Shown here: positions 9,401 to 17,160 of the stretch, piece by piece
Numbering within the stretch: position 1 is the first letter of the stretch
Layout: every line of letters begins with the position of its first letter
Assembly: GCA_947503155.1 (NCBI GenBank)
Contig: CANNCL010000001.1
Span: 372,001 to 436,000, forward strand
Length of the DNA stretch: 64,000 nucleotides
Origin: an uncultured Erythrobacter sp.
GTDB taxonomy: Bacteria; Pseudomonadota; Alphaproteobacteria; Sphingomonadales; Sphingomonadaceae
Direction: 5' to 3'
Made by a program: the position numbers and the translations under genes
The notes under the pieces: generated by a model
What the model was told of the DNA's origin: nothing
The model's database searches: none
What the model saw: the letters and a program-made list of their open reading frames with translations, nothing else

Positions 9401-11278
9401 TGGATCGCCCAGATCGAATGCCAAAATTGATCCCGAAGAAAGCGTAAGCGAACCAAGGCTCAAAACATCCGCGTCGCCTAGATTGCCTGGATTGATTGTG
9501 CCTCCGTCGGCAACAATAGTGTCACCCGCGCTGCCGTTACCGCCCAAAACACCGCCATCGCCAACCGTGATCGCGCCAACGCCGCCCGCATTCACGATGA
9601 GCGTGCCGGAATTCAGCGAAACCGCGCCAATATTCGTCGCAAAGGAAGACAGGGCAAACACGCCGCCATCCACATTGACCTGACTAAAATTGATCGCCCG
9701 AACATTGTTAAGCGCATCAGAAGAACCGCTCAGATTGAGCGTGTTGGTCGCGCCTGCTGCGGTGCTGCCGCGAAGATCACCTGAAACGGTTGCCGTCTGA
9801 TCAAGGTTCAGGACATTCGCCCCGGCGCCTTGGAATGTAACCGCGTTGGTGTCGCCAGTGGTCGAGCTGCCCGCGCCCAAAGTGACGGATGCATCGGCAT
9901 CGCCGGTGAACAGGATTGCTTCACCAGTTGAGCCGGTGATTGTGCCGGTATTTGTCACCGAGCCGCCTGCATCAAGTTGGACCGCGACAGCCCCTTCGAT
10001 TGTGCCCGAATTGGTGAGCGCCGCATTGGCCGCGTCGCTCGCCGCGCGAACGCCATTTACGCTGCCAGAGATCATCCCGGCATTGGAAATAACAATGTCA
10101 TCAGCGGCAACGGCAACATCGGTAAGATTGCTCGGTCCGATATCAATCGAGATCGTATCACCGTCGAGCCGGATACCTTCGTCAGCGCCAGTGATCACAC
10201 CGCCAGCAAGGTTGTTGATCGTAACGCCGCTGCCGCCGACTTGAATACCGGCATCGCCAAGGCCGTTGATCGTGCCCGCATTGTTGATCGTCAAAGCATG
10301 GTCTGCATGTGCGCCATTGATACGGATGGCATTGCTGCCGCCGGTGATCATACCGCCTGCTTCATTGGTGATCGTGCCGAGCAAAACCGCGTCACTCTCT
10401 GACCGGATGCCGGCGTTGTTCGTGCTGGTGGCAGCCGCAGAAATAGTGCCGCTATTGGTCACACTCACTTCGACTTGGCACAGCACACGCGCGCCGTCAG
10501 CTTCGAGGCAACCGCGATCTTCGCCGCCAGTGTTGCCCGGATCGCCATTGAAATGGAGCGCATCGGCATCACCGTCAGTGCCGGAATTGGTGATCATGCC
10601 AGTGTTGACCAGCGTGAAGCGGGTAATGCCCTCTTCGTCGCCAACGGTGCCCGATGATGGGTCCGTGCCCAGCAATGTGTCGATGCCGATTGTGGCACCG
10701 CCGACGCTGGAAATGGTGCCGTTATTGGTAACAGAATTCAGCGCGCCATCCGCATCACGGTCAAAATACAAAACCGCTTCGGTGGCCTCGCCTGTGCCTT
10801 CGATCAGGCCGTCATTGGTGATGATCGCGCCATCACCTTCGTAAAAGATTACCCCGTCCAGACCTTGTAGAACGCCGGTCGACAAGATGTTGATGATCAC
10901 ATCGTCTTCTGAGTTATCGACGAAGATTACGACGTCTTCATCGTCGCCATCATTGTTGATGTGTGTCCCGCCAAGGGTGATGACCGTGTCATCATTGGTG
11001 TTGTTTTCAAGTTCAATATTGTCGCCGCTATTCACGGTTTGCGTGACGCCCGCAGCGGATGTGACAGTTTGGCCGCCGGGATTGTCGACCGGCGTATCGT
11101 CCACAATGACGATCTGCGCGTGAGCAGGCGACGCGGCCAATGTGGCCATGGCGATGCTGGAAATTGATGCCCCGATAAACAGACGGGGGAAATTCATCGC
11201 GCGCACTTTAGATGCCGCGCCAGATACGTTTGCGCCTGCTGCTGAATTTGCAACTAGGCCTTGCGCCGTCTTAATCAT
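6401..11278 (-). CDS. large autotransporter with C-terminal outer-membrane beta-barrel
   Basis: The 1625-aa protein has a signal peptide region ending near SPAHAQ (about residue 55), preceded by an unusual 27-residue polar extension. The start at 11278 has a GGGGAAG ribosome-binding site; an alternative ATG at 11197 would give an ordinary signal peptide but lacks such a site. The passenger is Gly/Thr/Asn/Asp-rich, built of short beta-helix repeats (ITNSGTI-type), with PATR-type motifs such as [20 protein letters not shown] module of about 285 aa occurs twice in tandem (FWDG...DDTIDGG...SWNLT in each). The last roughly 280 residues, beginning after [10 protein letters not shown], form the barrel and end in the terminal phenylalanine ITIGF expected of BAM substrates. 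It is a type Va-secreted surface protein, possibly an adhesin; no protease motif was seen. Confidence 0.9.
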   Translation of the reverse strand: MIKTAQGLVANSAAGANVSGAASKVRAMNFPRLFIGASISSIAMATLAASPAHAQIVIVDDTPVDNPGGQTVTSAAGVTQTVNSGDNIELENNTNDDTVITLGGTHINNDGDDEDVVIFVDNSEDDVIINILSTGVLQGLDGVIFYEGDGAIITNDGLIEGTGEATEAVLYFDRDADGALNSVTNNGTISSVGGATIGIDTLLGTDPSSGTVGDEEGITRFTLVNTGMITNSGTDGDADALHFNGDPGNTGGEDRGCLEADGARVLCQVEVSVTNSGTISAAATSTNNAGIRSESDAVLLGTITNEAGGMITGGSNAIRINGAHADHALTINNAGTINGLGDAGIQVGGSGVTINNLAGGVITGADEGIRLDGDTISIDIGPSNLTDVAVAADDIVISNAGMISGSVNGVRAASDAANAALTNSGTIEGAVAVQLDAGGSVTNTGTITGSTGEAILFTGDADASVTLGAGSSTTGDTNAVTFQGAGANVLNLDQTATVSGDLRGSTAAGATNTLNLSGSSDALNNVRAINFSQVNVDGGVFALSSFATNIGAVSLNSGTLIVNAGGVGAITVGDGGVLGGNGSAGDTIVADGGTINPGNLGDADVLSLGSLTLSSGSILAFDLGDPADGTTSDRINVGGDLTLDGTLNTTDVGQFGIGVYRLIDYTGTLTDNGLDIGTLPMGFTSDQAAVQTSVATQINLVISSAVPIGDLQFWDGADTAADDTIDGGDGSWNLTTTNWTSAEGDRNSAWNENFAIFQGAAGTVTVDGAIEFTGLQFVTDGYTLAAGTGSLIISEAETNVRVDEGSTATIAAAITGTGGINQLDVGTLILSGVNTYTGNTAISGTVQIDGSVAGTTSVGAGGTLTGSGTATGAVTVADGGTVAAGGVGTVGTLTTGDLVLSSLSNLDFDLDAPGMMGGSDRLQVNGDLTLDGTLNINDVGNFGIGVYRLIDYTGALTDNGLVLGTLPMGVDASAGTVQTSVGGQVNLLVAENIPDIQFWDGGDIAADDTIDGGNGSWNLTDTNWTNADGSTNARWNSNFAVFGGTAGTVTVDGDINFTGIQFITGGYEIASGTGSLIIDDALTTFRVDPGLTATISAPITGDGGVNKVDSGTLVLDGDHTYTGGTVVDGGLFVVNGSIASAVTVNEGGMLGGSGQVGGLTITGTVAPGNSIGVLNVAGDVTFASTSSFEVEVLPDGTSDLLAATGAVTIDGGTVNVLAGGTAYNFSTDYTILTAGGGVSGTFDDVTSNLAFLTPELIYGDNSVMLNLERNDVDFAAIGQTPNEVNVGEAVQDLGNTVLPNLIINLDAATARDAFNQLSGEVHPTVRTAMTEDIRLVRNAVLNHLSSTEGGSIWGQAWGYTGDIDGDSNAAGVGRDGYGILIGADVSVGEGSSLGVAVNYSSTDLELDERAGSSAALLGAGTIETINVTAYLGVDLGSINLRAGGGYGSSDISTNRSVSFSTFGDVITANYDGSVTYGFVEVGYPVEMGSGSVEPYVGLSFNEASTDEFAEAGGPAALRFEGGINNSSTATAGLRFGLGGNSTFNLNGNVGYQHGLNDLEPTAVARFAPGTRFTVAGAPQSRSAGFAQVEASFSLSDNATVGVSYDGLYGSSIQDHAAVARITIGF

Positions 11279-11468
11279 CGATCTTCCCCAAATGCCGATC
11301 CGCCTGTCAGGCGGCCCCGTGAATACTAAAATTCTGTGCAGCCCTAGCCTAATGCCAGTCCGCGCTGCGGAGGTTATGCAGCATGTCTAGACCAATTCAA
11401 CCATAATCTTCATACCTATCGACAGGCACCTGTATCCAACCAAAGCGCGGACCACCGGTCTGCGCGCT

Positions 11469-12995
11469 TTAATTGTGGGTGTTATTCAACCGGTAAAACG
11501 TCGCTTGGTCGAAATCAGCGGCATCGCCCGTGTTGTTTTGGGTGTAGACACCGGCCTTGAAATAATTCCACTCATCCGTCCGGTCATAGCCGCTGTTCTC
11601 GGCGCTCATGTCGACGAAGTTGTGACCAATGATCTCGCCATCCTGATCGCCGCGCCGGATGATCACGTCGATACGTGCGCCAGCATTGGTGATTTCATAG
11701 GAAAACACCTCGTTTAAAGCGATGCCATTCAGGGGGTCGGTTTGATCGTCAGGCTGCCGATCGCGGTCATCATCCTCTGGGCCGACTACAACGAAATAGA
11801 TGTCGTCACCGTCGCGGATTTCATGGGCAAAATAGACATAGCCGCGCGTGTTACCTGGGAATTTTCGATAATAGAGCCGAATTGGCTCATCGCTGGATGC
11901 GTGGATCTGGCCAAAGACCATCCGGCCAATATGGAAATCGCTGCCGGTGGTGGAGACCTGATTGATCGCCAAAGTGCCTGTTAAAACACCGCCGCGCCCG
12001 CCTGTGGTGACACCGGGGTCGGGTTGATAGCCAAGCAACCAATTGTTGCGATTGACGCCGCGTGTGCTGATGCTTCTGTCGCCCGCACGCAGCATTTCGC
12101 GCAATTCGGATCGGGTAAAGCTGGAGTTTGCTGACGTTGTCGCACCGGCAATGGTTGAACGAAACACCATTCCGCCGTCACTTGCAGTGAAGAAAAATTC
12201 ATCAGAGAAAGTTTCGAGATCCCCTTCGCCGGTCCGCTGCGCAAATCCGTCTGACGGGTCGGTTGCTGGCGTATCAAGCGCCCAATCGATCAGTTCAAAA
12301 TTGCGCCCCGGCGTGGCGCTCGGGTCAAGGCCGAAGACCGACGTATCGAAAGGTTGCACACTGAAAGGCGAGGCAGCGGCCAGAGGGCAGCCGAACAAAG
12401 CGGCCTCAGCAATCCCAAATGGGTTGCCATCTGATGTGCCAGAACCGGATATCCGAACAAAGCGCGCCGCAGTTTCCGGCACCGCGTAACGCTCAAAACT
12501 CAGCGTATCACCAGCGGATTGCAAGCCGGATTGAAGTGCGGTGAAATTCGTCCCGTCATCCGAGACTTCCAAAGAGAAGGACGATGTTCGCTGATCACCC
12601 AGATGCCAAGCAATACCGACATTCTTCACGCTATGGCGTTCGCCCAAATCCAGTGTCAGGGTCGCGGGCAGCGTCGATGCACTCCACCGGGCATCAGCGC
12701 TTAGATCATCGTCAATCGCATTGGCCGCGGACAGCGCGCCGCCCGACTGGTTTGACGTTGCCTCTACAATATCGAGCAAGTCCGACCCGCTGCATGTCGC
12801 AGACGTTGTTGGCGTAGGTGTTGGCGTTGGGGTCGGCGTGGGGGTTGGTGAGGGTGAAGAAACGGGCGCCGGGGCCGAACTCGACCCGCCTCCGCCGCAT
12901 CCCGTTACCAACATTGCCGCCGCAATGGCGGTCGCTACCCCGGATGCAGACGCTGCGCGCTTAGTCGGTGCAACGCGATTGCTGCTGCAAAACAT
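11469..12995 (-). CDS. PL7 alginate lyase lipoprotein with discoidin-like carbohydrate-binding domain
   Basis: The 508-aa product has a lipobox (LVTGC, lipidated Cys33), a Ser/Pro then (Pro-Thr)n linker at about 38-63, an F5/8 type C (discoidin)-like domain at about 75-203 (SADARWSASTLPATLTLDLG, FVRISGSGTSDGNPFGIAEA) and a catalytic PL7 domain at about 210-508. The PL7 domain has all three signature motifs: RSELREM (295-301), QIH (363-365) and YFKAGVYTQ (478-486). PL7 enzymes cleave alginate by beta-elimination. The lipid anchor would hold the enzyme on the outer or inner membrane. The second PL7 gene at 15195 lacks the anchor and binding domain. The stop codon lies in the stem of a GC-rich hairpin (11442-11470). 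Confidence 0.92.
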   Translation of the reverse strand: MFCSSNRVAPTKRAASASGVATAIAAAMLVTGCGGGGSSSAPAPVSSPSPTPTPTPTPTPTPTTSATCSGSDLLDIVEATSNQSGGALSAANAIDDDLSADARWSASTLPATLTLDLGERHSVKNVGIAWHLGDQRTSSFSLEVSDDGTNFTALQSGLQSAGDTLSFERYAVPETAARFVRISGSGTSDGNPFGIAEAALFGCPLAAASPFSVQPFDTSVFGLDPSATPGRNFELIDWALDTPATDPSDGFAQRTGEGDLETFSDEFFFTASDGGMVFRSTIAGATTSANSSFTRSELREMLRAGDRSISTRGVNRNNWLLGYQPDPGVTTGGRGGVLTGTLAINQVSTTGSDFHIGRMVFGQIHASSDEPIRLYYRKFPGNTRGYVYFAHEIRDGDDIYFVVVGPEDDDRDRQPDDQTDPLNGIALNEVFSYEITNAGARIDVIIRRGDQDGEIIGHNFVDMSAENSGYDRTDEWNYFKAGVYTQNNTGDAADFDQATFYRLNNTHN

Positions 12996-13095
12996 CCCAA
13001 TACCCCATATTGCCTAACCAATTGAACAGGCAAAGTGGTACGGTATTTAGTGAAGAAATCAACGGCGTTTGGATTCATATTGGAATGAGCCCATT

Positions 13096-14433
13096 TTAAC
13101 CCGCTACGCGGTCCAAGCGTCTGCGGGCTACTTCTTCGCCAATCAAAGGCAACAGTTCGCCCATATCTGGCCCATGGTTCATTCCCGTCAGCGCTTGGCG
13201 CAGCGGCAAGAACAGCGCCTTACCCTTGCGGCCCGTCGCTTCTTTTAGGGCGGACGTCAGAGCGGCCCAAGGGGCATCACCGCTGGCAAAGGCCGCAGAG
13301 AGTGCGCCTGCCGCTTGCCCAAGAAAGGCGCGATCTTCATCGGTAAATTCAAGATTGTCTATCGGCCCCGTGACCAAGCGCCACCATTCACCGACCTCGG
13401 GAATAGCCGCGATATTGGGCCGAACCGCGTGCCAGCCCGCCTCGTCCATCCCGTCCGGCAGGCGGGGCTTCACCGCATCATATTCCATCGCGTGAACAAT
13501 CGCTGTGTTCACTCGGTCAAGATCGGCATCGTCAAACTTTGCCGGCGCACGGCCAAATGTCGAAAGGTCAAAGCTTTCGAGCAACGCCGCGCGGTCAGCA
13601 ATCGGTTCGACCGGCAATGACGTGCCCAATCGCGCGAGCAATGCGATGATCGCTTCTGGCTCAATGCCGCGCTCACGAAACGAATCGCAGCCCAGCGACC
13701 CGAGCCGCTTGGAAAGCTTGCCTTCTGTCCCCACCAGTAGCGCCTCATGCGCAAATTCAGGCGGCGTCGCGCCCAAAGCGGTGAACATTTGGATCTGCAC
13801 CGCAGTGTTGGAAACATGGTCCTCACCGCGCAAAACCTGAGTGACGCCCATGTCGATATCGTCGACCGTGCTGGGCAGCATATAGAGCCACGAACCATTT
13901 GCACGGCGGATCACCGGATCAGAAAGCAGCGCTGGATCGAACTTGGCCGGACCGCGCACACCATCGGTCCAAGCAATTTGTTCAGCGTGGTCGAGTTTAA
14001 AGCGCCAATGCGGCTGAATACCCTCCGCCTCTTTCGCGGCTCGCTCCTCGTCGCTCATTTCCAACGCGCCGCGATCATAGATCGGCGGAAGGCCGCGCCC
14101 GAGAAGGACTTTGCGCTTCAGCTCCAATTCCTGCTGCGTTTCATAGGCAGGATATATCCGCCCGGCTTCGCGCAGAGTGTCAAACGCCGACTGATAGAGA
14201 TCAAGCCGCGTCGACTGCCTTTCCTCGCGCGCGGCCTCAATCCCAAGCCACGCCAAGTCAGCGCGAATGGCATCGACATATTCTTCTTTTGAACGCGCAG
14301 CATCGGTGTCGTCGATGCGCAGGATGAATTCCCCGCCAGCAATTTGCGCGAGCATCCAATTGTGGAGCGCGGTTCGGATATTGCCGACATGGAGTCGGCC
14401 AGTTGGCGAAGGTGCGAAGCGTGTTGTGGTCAT
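13096..14433 (-). CDS. gltX: glutamate--tRNA ligase
   Basis: GltX charges tRNA with glutamate. The ATG at 14433 gives 445 aa starting MTTTRFAPSPTGRLHVGN, which contains the HIGH-type motif (HVGN). The KMSKS-type motif appears as GKLSKRLGS. Other family blocks are FILRIDDTDAARSKEEY and VLRGEDHVSNTAVQIQMFTA. The protein is shorter than a standard 465-485 aa GluRS, and the alphaproteobacteria often carry two GltX paralogues, one of them able to misacylate tRNA-Gln; which one this is cannot be decided here. An upstream open stretch to 14469 is not conserved-looking. Confidence 0.95.
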   Translation of the reverse strand: MTTTRFAPSPTGRLHVGNIRTALHNWMLAQIAGGEFILRIDDTDAARSKEEYVDAIRADLAWLGIEAAREERQSTRLDLYQSAFDTLREAGRIYPAYETQQELELKRKVLLGRGLPPIYDRGALEMSDEERAAKEAEGIQPHWRFKLDHAEQIAWTDGVRGPAKFDPALLSDPVIRRANGSWLYMLPSTVDDIDMGVTQVLRGEDHVSNTAVQIQMFTALGATPPEFAHEALLVGTEGKLSKRLGSLGCDSFRERGIEPEAIIALLARLGTSLPVEPIADRAALLESFDLSTFGRAPAKFDDADLDRVNTAIVHAMEYDAVKPRLPDGMDEAGWHAVRPNIAAIPEVGEWWRLVTGPIDNLEFTDEDRAFLGQAAGALSAAFASGDAPWAALTSALKEATGRKGKALFLPLRQALTGMNHGPDMGELLPLIGEEVARRRLDRVAG

Positions 14434-14480
14434 GGCGTACCCGGTAGAGCGCGGCGCGCGGGCCTGCAAGCGCTGCGCAA

Positions 14481-14528
14481 TGTGTCTGTGCGTGTGTCTT
14501 AAGATGTGTCTTTGGATGTGACCTCGTA
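14481..14528. repeat. four 12-bp direct repeats upstream of gltX
   Basis: TGTGTCT recurs at 14481, 14493 and 14505, exactly 12 bp apart, with a degenerate fourth unit (TGTGACC) at 14517. The array lies about 50 bp upstream of the gltX start, on the far side of its leader. It could be a simple slipped repeat or a set of protein-binding sites about one helical turn apart. Confidence 0.6.
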
Positions 14529-14596
14529 AGTGCCTGGCGATTTGCCGTTCCGCTCAGGCGCGCAGCAACAGGTTCGCGGGAGCGGCGCGGTCATCG

Positions 14597-15037
14597 CTAA
14601 CCTAACGCTCGCGCCTCTGCAGCGATCAAAGCGAGCACAGCGTCCCACAATCTGTGACGGCGCTCTGGTCGGATAAAGCCTTGGATGGAATCTTCGAACC
14701 CGGCGCGGTCACAGTAAGCCGCGCTGTCGATCATCGTGCCGATTGTGTGTTCGTCATGAGTGAGAAGCGAACAGCAAAACCGCGAGATATGGATAGTCTC
14801 GGGCCACGTCGCACCGATCGTTTGGCTCAGCATGAGGGCTTTGGCCGTCACTTCCACGCTACCCAATCTGACGGCCAGTTCCGGGGTCGGGTCACGCCGT
14901 GCGCGCTCATGCAAGGCGATCAGACGCAGCGAATAAACAAAGCGCGCAGCGATCGAATCCAAATCATCAATCCGGCGCGGTTCAGCTAGTTTCTGAATTA
15001 AGTGTGCCGTTGATCCGGTACGCGCGGGATTGGCCAT
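14597..15037 (-). CDS. conserved hypothetical protein (DUF6628-like)
   Basis: A 146-aa mostly helical soluble protein without signal peptide or clear membrane segment: MANPARTGSTAHLIQKLAEP at the start, a central SLRLIALHERARRDPTPELA, FCCSLLTHDEHTIGTMIDSA and a final RHRLWDAVLALIAAEARALG. It resembles small conserved proteins of sphingomonads that I recall as DUF6628, but this attribution is from memory. Codon usage and the coding pattern look genuine. It lies between gltX and a divergent PL7 lyase gene and shows no functional link to either. Confidence 0.65.
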   Translation of the reverse strand: MANPARTGSTAHLIQKLAEPRRIDDLDSIAARFVYSLRLIALHERARRDPTPELAVRLGSVEVTAKALMLSQTIGATWPETIHISRFCCSLLTHDEHTIGTMIDSAAYCDRAGFEDSIQGFIRPERRHRLWDAVLALIAAEARALG

Positions 15038-15194
15038 GTCTCATTCTCTCCAAATGTCTCTGGGCTCTCAATATCTTTATTGCGAATGCCTTGCAATAGC
15101 GGTTGGCTAGTTTTTCGAGCCTCAAGACATTGTCGGTTCAGGTACACCTCGTTAGATTAAGGGCAAATCGGGGAAGAGACGGGATTCCAGAGCA

Positions 15195-16247
15195 ATGACA
15201 ACAAGACGTTTTCGACATGCAATTTTGGCGGGTGCCGCAGGTGCTTTGGGCATTATCGGTGCCGCAGCGGCGCAAGATACAGCCACTGTGTTGCCTGCGC
15301 AGGCATTCGATTTAAGCCATTGGAAAATAACGCTTCCGATTGATGAAAACGGTGACCGCAAGCCGGACGAAAAATCGGTTTCAGAGATCGCGAATTACCA
15401 ACATTCCGACTTCTTCTATCTCAATGAAGACGGCCACCTTGTTTTTGCATCGCCCAATAAGGCGACGACGACCGCCAACACATCGAACACGCGCAGCGAG
15501 CTGCGTCAGATGATCCGGGGATCGAATACGCGCATCGGGACCCATGATCCGGGCAACAATTTCGCGGTAGAAGCACGGCGCAGCTCCGACATGTTCGGCG
15601 CTATCGGCGGTAGGTTGGAGGCCACCTTGCGGGTCGATCATGTCGCTGTGAATGCCGGCGATCCCACTGCGAGAGCCGCCTATTCGGTTGTCGTGGGCCA
15701 AATCCACGCGGTGAAGTTCGACGATACACGCAGCGGTTTTGGTTACGGCAACGAGCCGATCAAAATCTATTATAAGAAATTTCCCGGTCACGAATATGGG
15801 ACCGTCTTCTGGAATTATGAGCGAAATCTGGCCAAGGACAACCCAGATCGAAATGATCTTTCAGTTCCGGTCTTTGGCGGCAATTGGGACACGACCGAAG
15901 ACCCCGGCGAAGCGGGCATCCGACTTGGCGAGGAATTCAGCTACACAATCAACGTCCACCGCAACACGATGTATCTGACGTTCCACAATGAACGCCTGGG
16001 CACCGTGGTTCAGTCGCGCAGCCTCGTTCGCGGGGCCGATGCGATGGACAATCCCTATGCCTATGGCGGCGATTCGCTGTATTTTAAGGCGGGCGTTTAC
16101 AACCAATGCAGCACCCAAACGGGCGGCGGCAATTGGTATGCGGGATGCGCGGGAACAGGCGATTGGGAAATCGACAAGGCCAATGGCGACTACGCGCAGG
16201 CGACGTTCTCTCGCATCGTATTGAGCGATTCTGTGGCGCCTGAGTAA
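15195..16247 (+). CDS. secreted PL7 alginate lyase
   Basis: The 350-aa product has an N-terminal signal peptide (RRFRHAILAGAAGALGIIGA, cleavage near AAAAQ) and a full PL7 domain beginning LSHWKITLPIDENGD. All three catalytic motifs are present: RSELRQM (100-106), QIH (169-171) and YFKAGVYNQ (296-304). The enzyme should cleave alginate in the periplasm or outside the cell. Three or four cysteines near the C-terminus (YNQC, YAGCAG) could form a disulfide. It is the shorter partner of the lipid-anchored PL7 enzyme encoded 2.2 kb upstream on the other strand; the two are diverged in sequence and not a recent duplication. Confidence 0.94.
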   Translation: MTTRRFRHAILAGAAGALGIIGAAAAQDTATVLPAQAFDLSHWKITLPIDENGDRKPDEKSVSEIANYQHSDFFYLNEDGHLVFASPNKATTTANTSNTRSELRQMIRGSNTRIGTHDPGNNFAVEARRSSDMFGAIGGRLEATLRVDHVAVNAGDPTARAAYSVVVGQIHAVKFDDTRSGFGYGNEPIKIYYKKFPGHEYGTVFWNYERNLAKDNPDRNDLSVPVFGGNWDTTEDPGEAGIRLGEEFSYTINVHRNTMYLTFHNERLGTVVQSRSLVRGADAMDNPYAYGGDSLYFKAGVYNQCSTQTGGGNWYAGCAGTGDWEIDKANGDYAQATFSRIVLSDSVAPE

Positions 16248-16304
16248 GCGCTACTTAGAGTATTTAAGCCGGGAGACTGTGGCGCCTCCCGGCTTAAAGC
16301 TGCT

Positions 16305-17027
16305 TCATTTCGGCGCGATCACGAAACTGTGTTCGATATAAAGAAACACTTCAGTTTCGCTGGCTTGCTGCCAATAGAGGTCCCCTTCGAGCCCCTCTAT
16401 ACGCACCCCGTAATCATTGCCGAACATGCTGGCATAACTTCTGGATTCCTCGGCAATATGGCGGACGACTGCGCCGCGATATTGTTCTGGGTTGTCAATC
16501 GCGAGGCCGGTTGTTCCGGCGTCGATGAATGATCGCCCCGTTGCGGGAACCGCTGCTTTAAACGCACCGATCCGATCTGCCGTTGCGCGAACGCTAGACC
16601 CCTGCCCCGCCAACGGGATGCGGGCATATATCTGGACCCGGCTGGTATCAGGACGATTGCCGCCAATGATCGGCAGGCTGCGCATATTGGCGTGCGTCAC
16701 CGGCTCCAGCGTGTATTGCCCCGCGACCAAGGTGATCCCCTCTGCTTCGGCGCGCTCCAGGGTCGCCGATAGCATCGCGAACAATTCCTCTATGCGCTCA
16801 TCGGGGTTGCGGGAATCCGAACTGACGAAGAGCGGCGTCACAAAGTAATCCGCTTGCCGGGTGACGCCGATGGCTGACGGGCCGTTATTGCTAGGCCGGA
16901 AATAGGCGTTGGCTGATGAACGGTCCTGCCGCGCACCGGTCACAACCACGGTGTTTTGCGCAAAAATAGGCGCGGCCATTCCAGCCAAAGCCCCGACGAA
17001 ACCAGCGGCCAATATCAATTTTCTCAT
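16305..17027 (-). CDS. secreted protein, possibly SIMPL/DUF541-like
   Basis: The start at 17027 is supported by an AAGGAGGGA ribosome-binding site and by a clear signal peptide (MRKLILAAGFVGALAGMAAP, cleavage after IFAQ). The mature 215 residues begin NTVVVTGARQDRSSANAYFR and contain a regular alternation of strands and helices (RIEELFAMLSATLERAEAEG, ATADRIGAFKAAVPATGRSF) recalling SIMPL (DUF541) periplasmic proteins, though the match is loose. It ends in a strand-rich segment VFLYIEHSFVIAPK. The frame is open upstream to 17183, but that part overlaps the rpoC terminator. Function unknown. Confidence 0.7.
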   Translation of the reverse strand: MRKLILAAGFVGALAGMAAPIFAQNTVVVTGARQDRSSANAYFRPSNNGPSAIGVTRQADYFVTPLFVSSDSRNPDERIEELFAMLSATLERAEAEGITLVAGQYTLEPVTHANMRSLPIIGGNRPDTSRVQIYARIPLAGQGSSVRATADRIGAFKAAVPATGRSFIDAGTTGLAIDNPEQYRGAVVRHIAEESRSYASMFGNDYGVRIEGLEGDLYWQQASETEVFLYIEHSFVIAPK

Positions 17028-17096
17028 TCGTCCCTCCTTGTATGATCCGATTGTAGCATGAGGATAGCAGGCCGACTGCGATATGAACGAGACGCA

Positions 17097-17136
17097 AAAA
17101 ACCCCGCCAAAAGCATGCGCTTCTGGCGGGGTTTTT
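17097..17136 (-). terminator. rpoC intrinsic terminator
   Basis: A 13-bp stem (17097-17109 with 17124-17136: AAAAACCCCGCCA / TGGCGGGGTTTTT), extended inward by AAGC/GCTT. Read on the minus strand it ends in a run of T after rpoC (stop at 17161), so it is the end of the rpoBC transcript. The symmetric A/T ends may also let it act in the other direction. Confidence 0.88.
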
Positions 17137-17160
17137 AGTGCCAAATGGGCAGTGTGAGGC

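Noticed and set aside
6401..11278. Several plus-strand frames of 60-205 aa inside the autotransporter gene
   Set aside because: They are antisense shadows of the repetitive passenger; the plus-strand proteins lack domains or starts with ribosome-binding sites.
12800..12850. GTTGGC-type hexamer run in the PL7 gene
   Set aside because: It encodes the Pro-Thr linker of the lipoprotein on the minus strand and is not an independent element.
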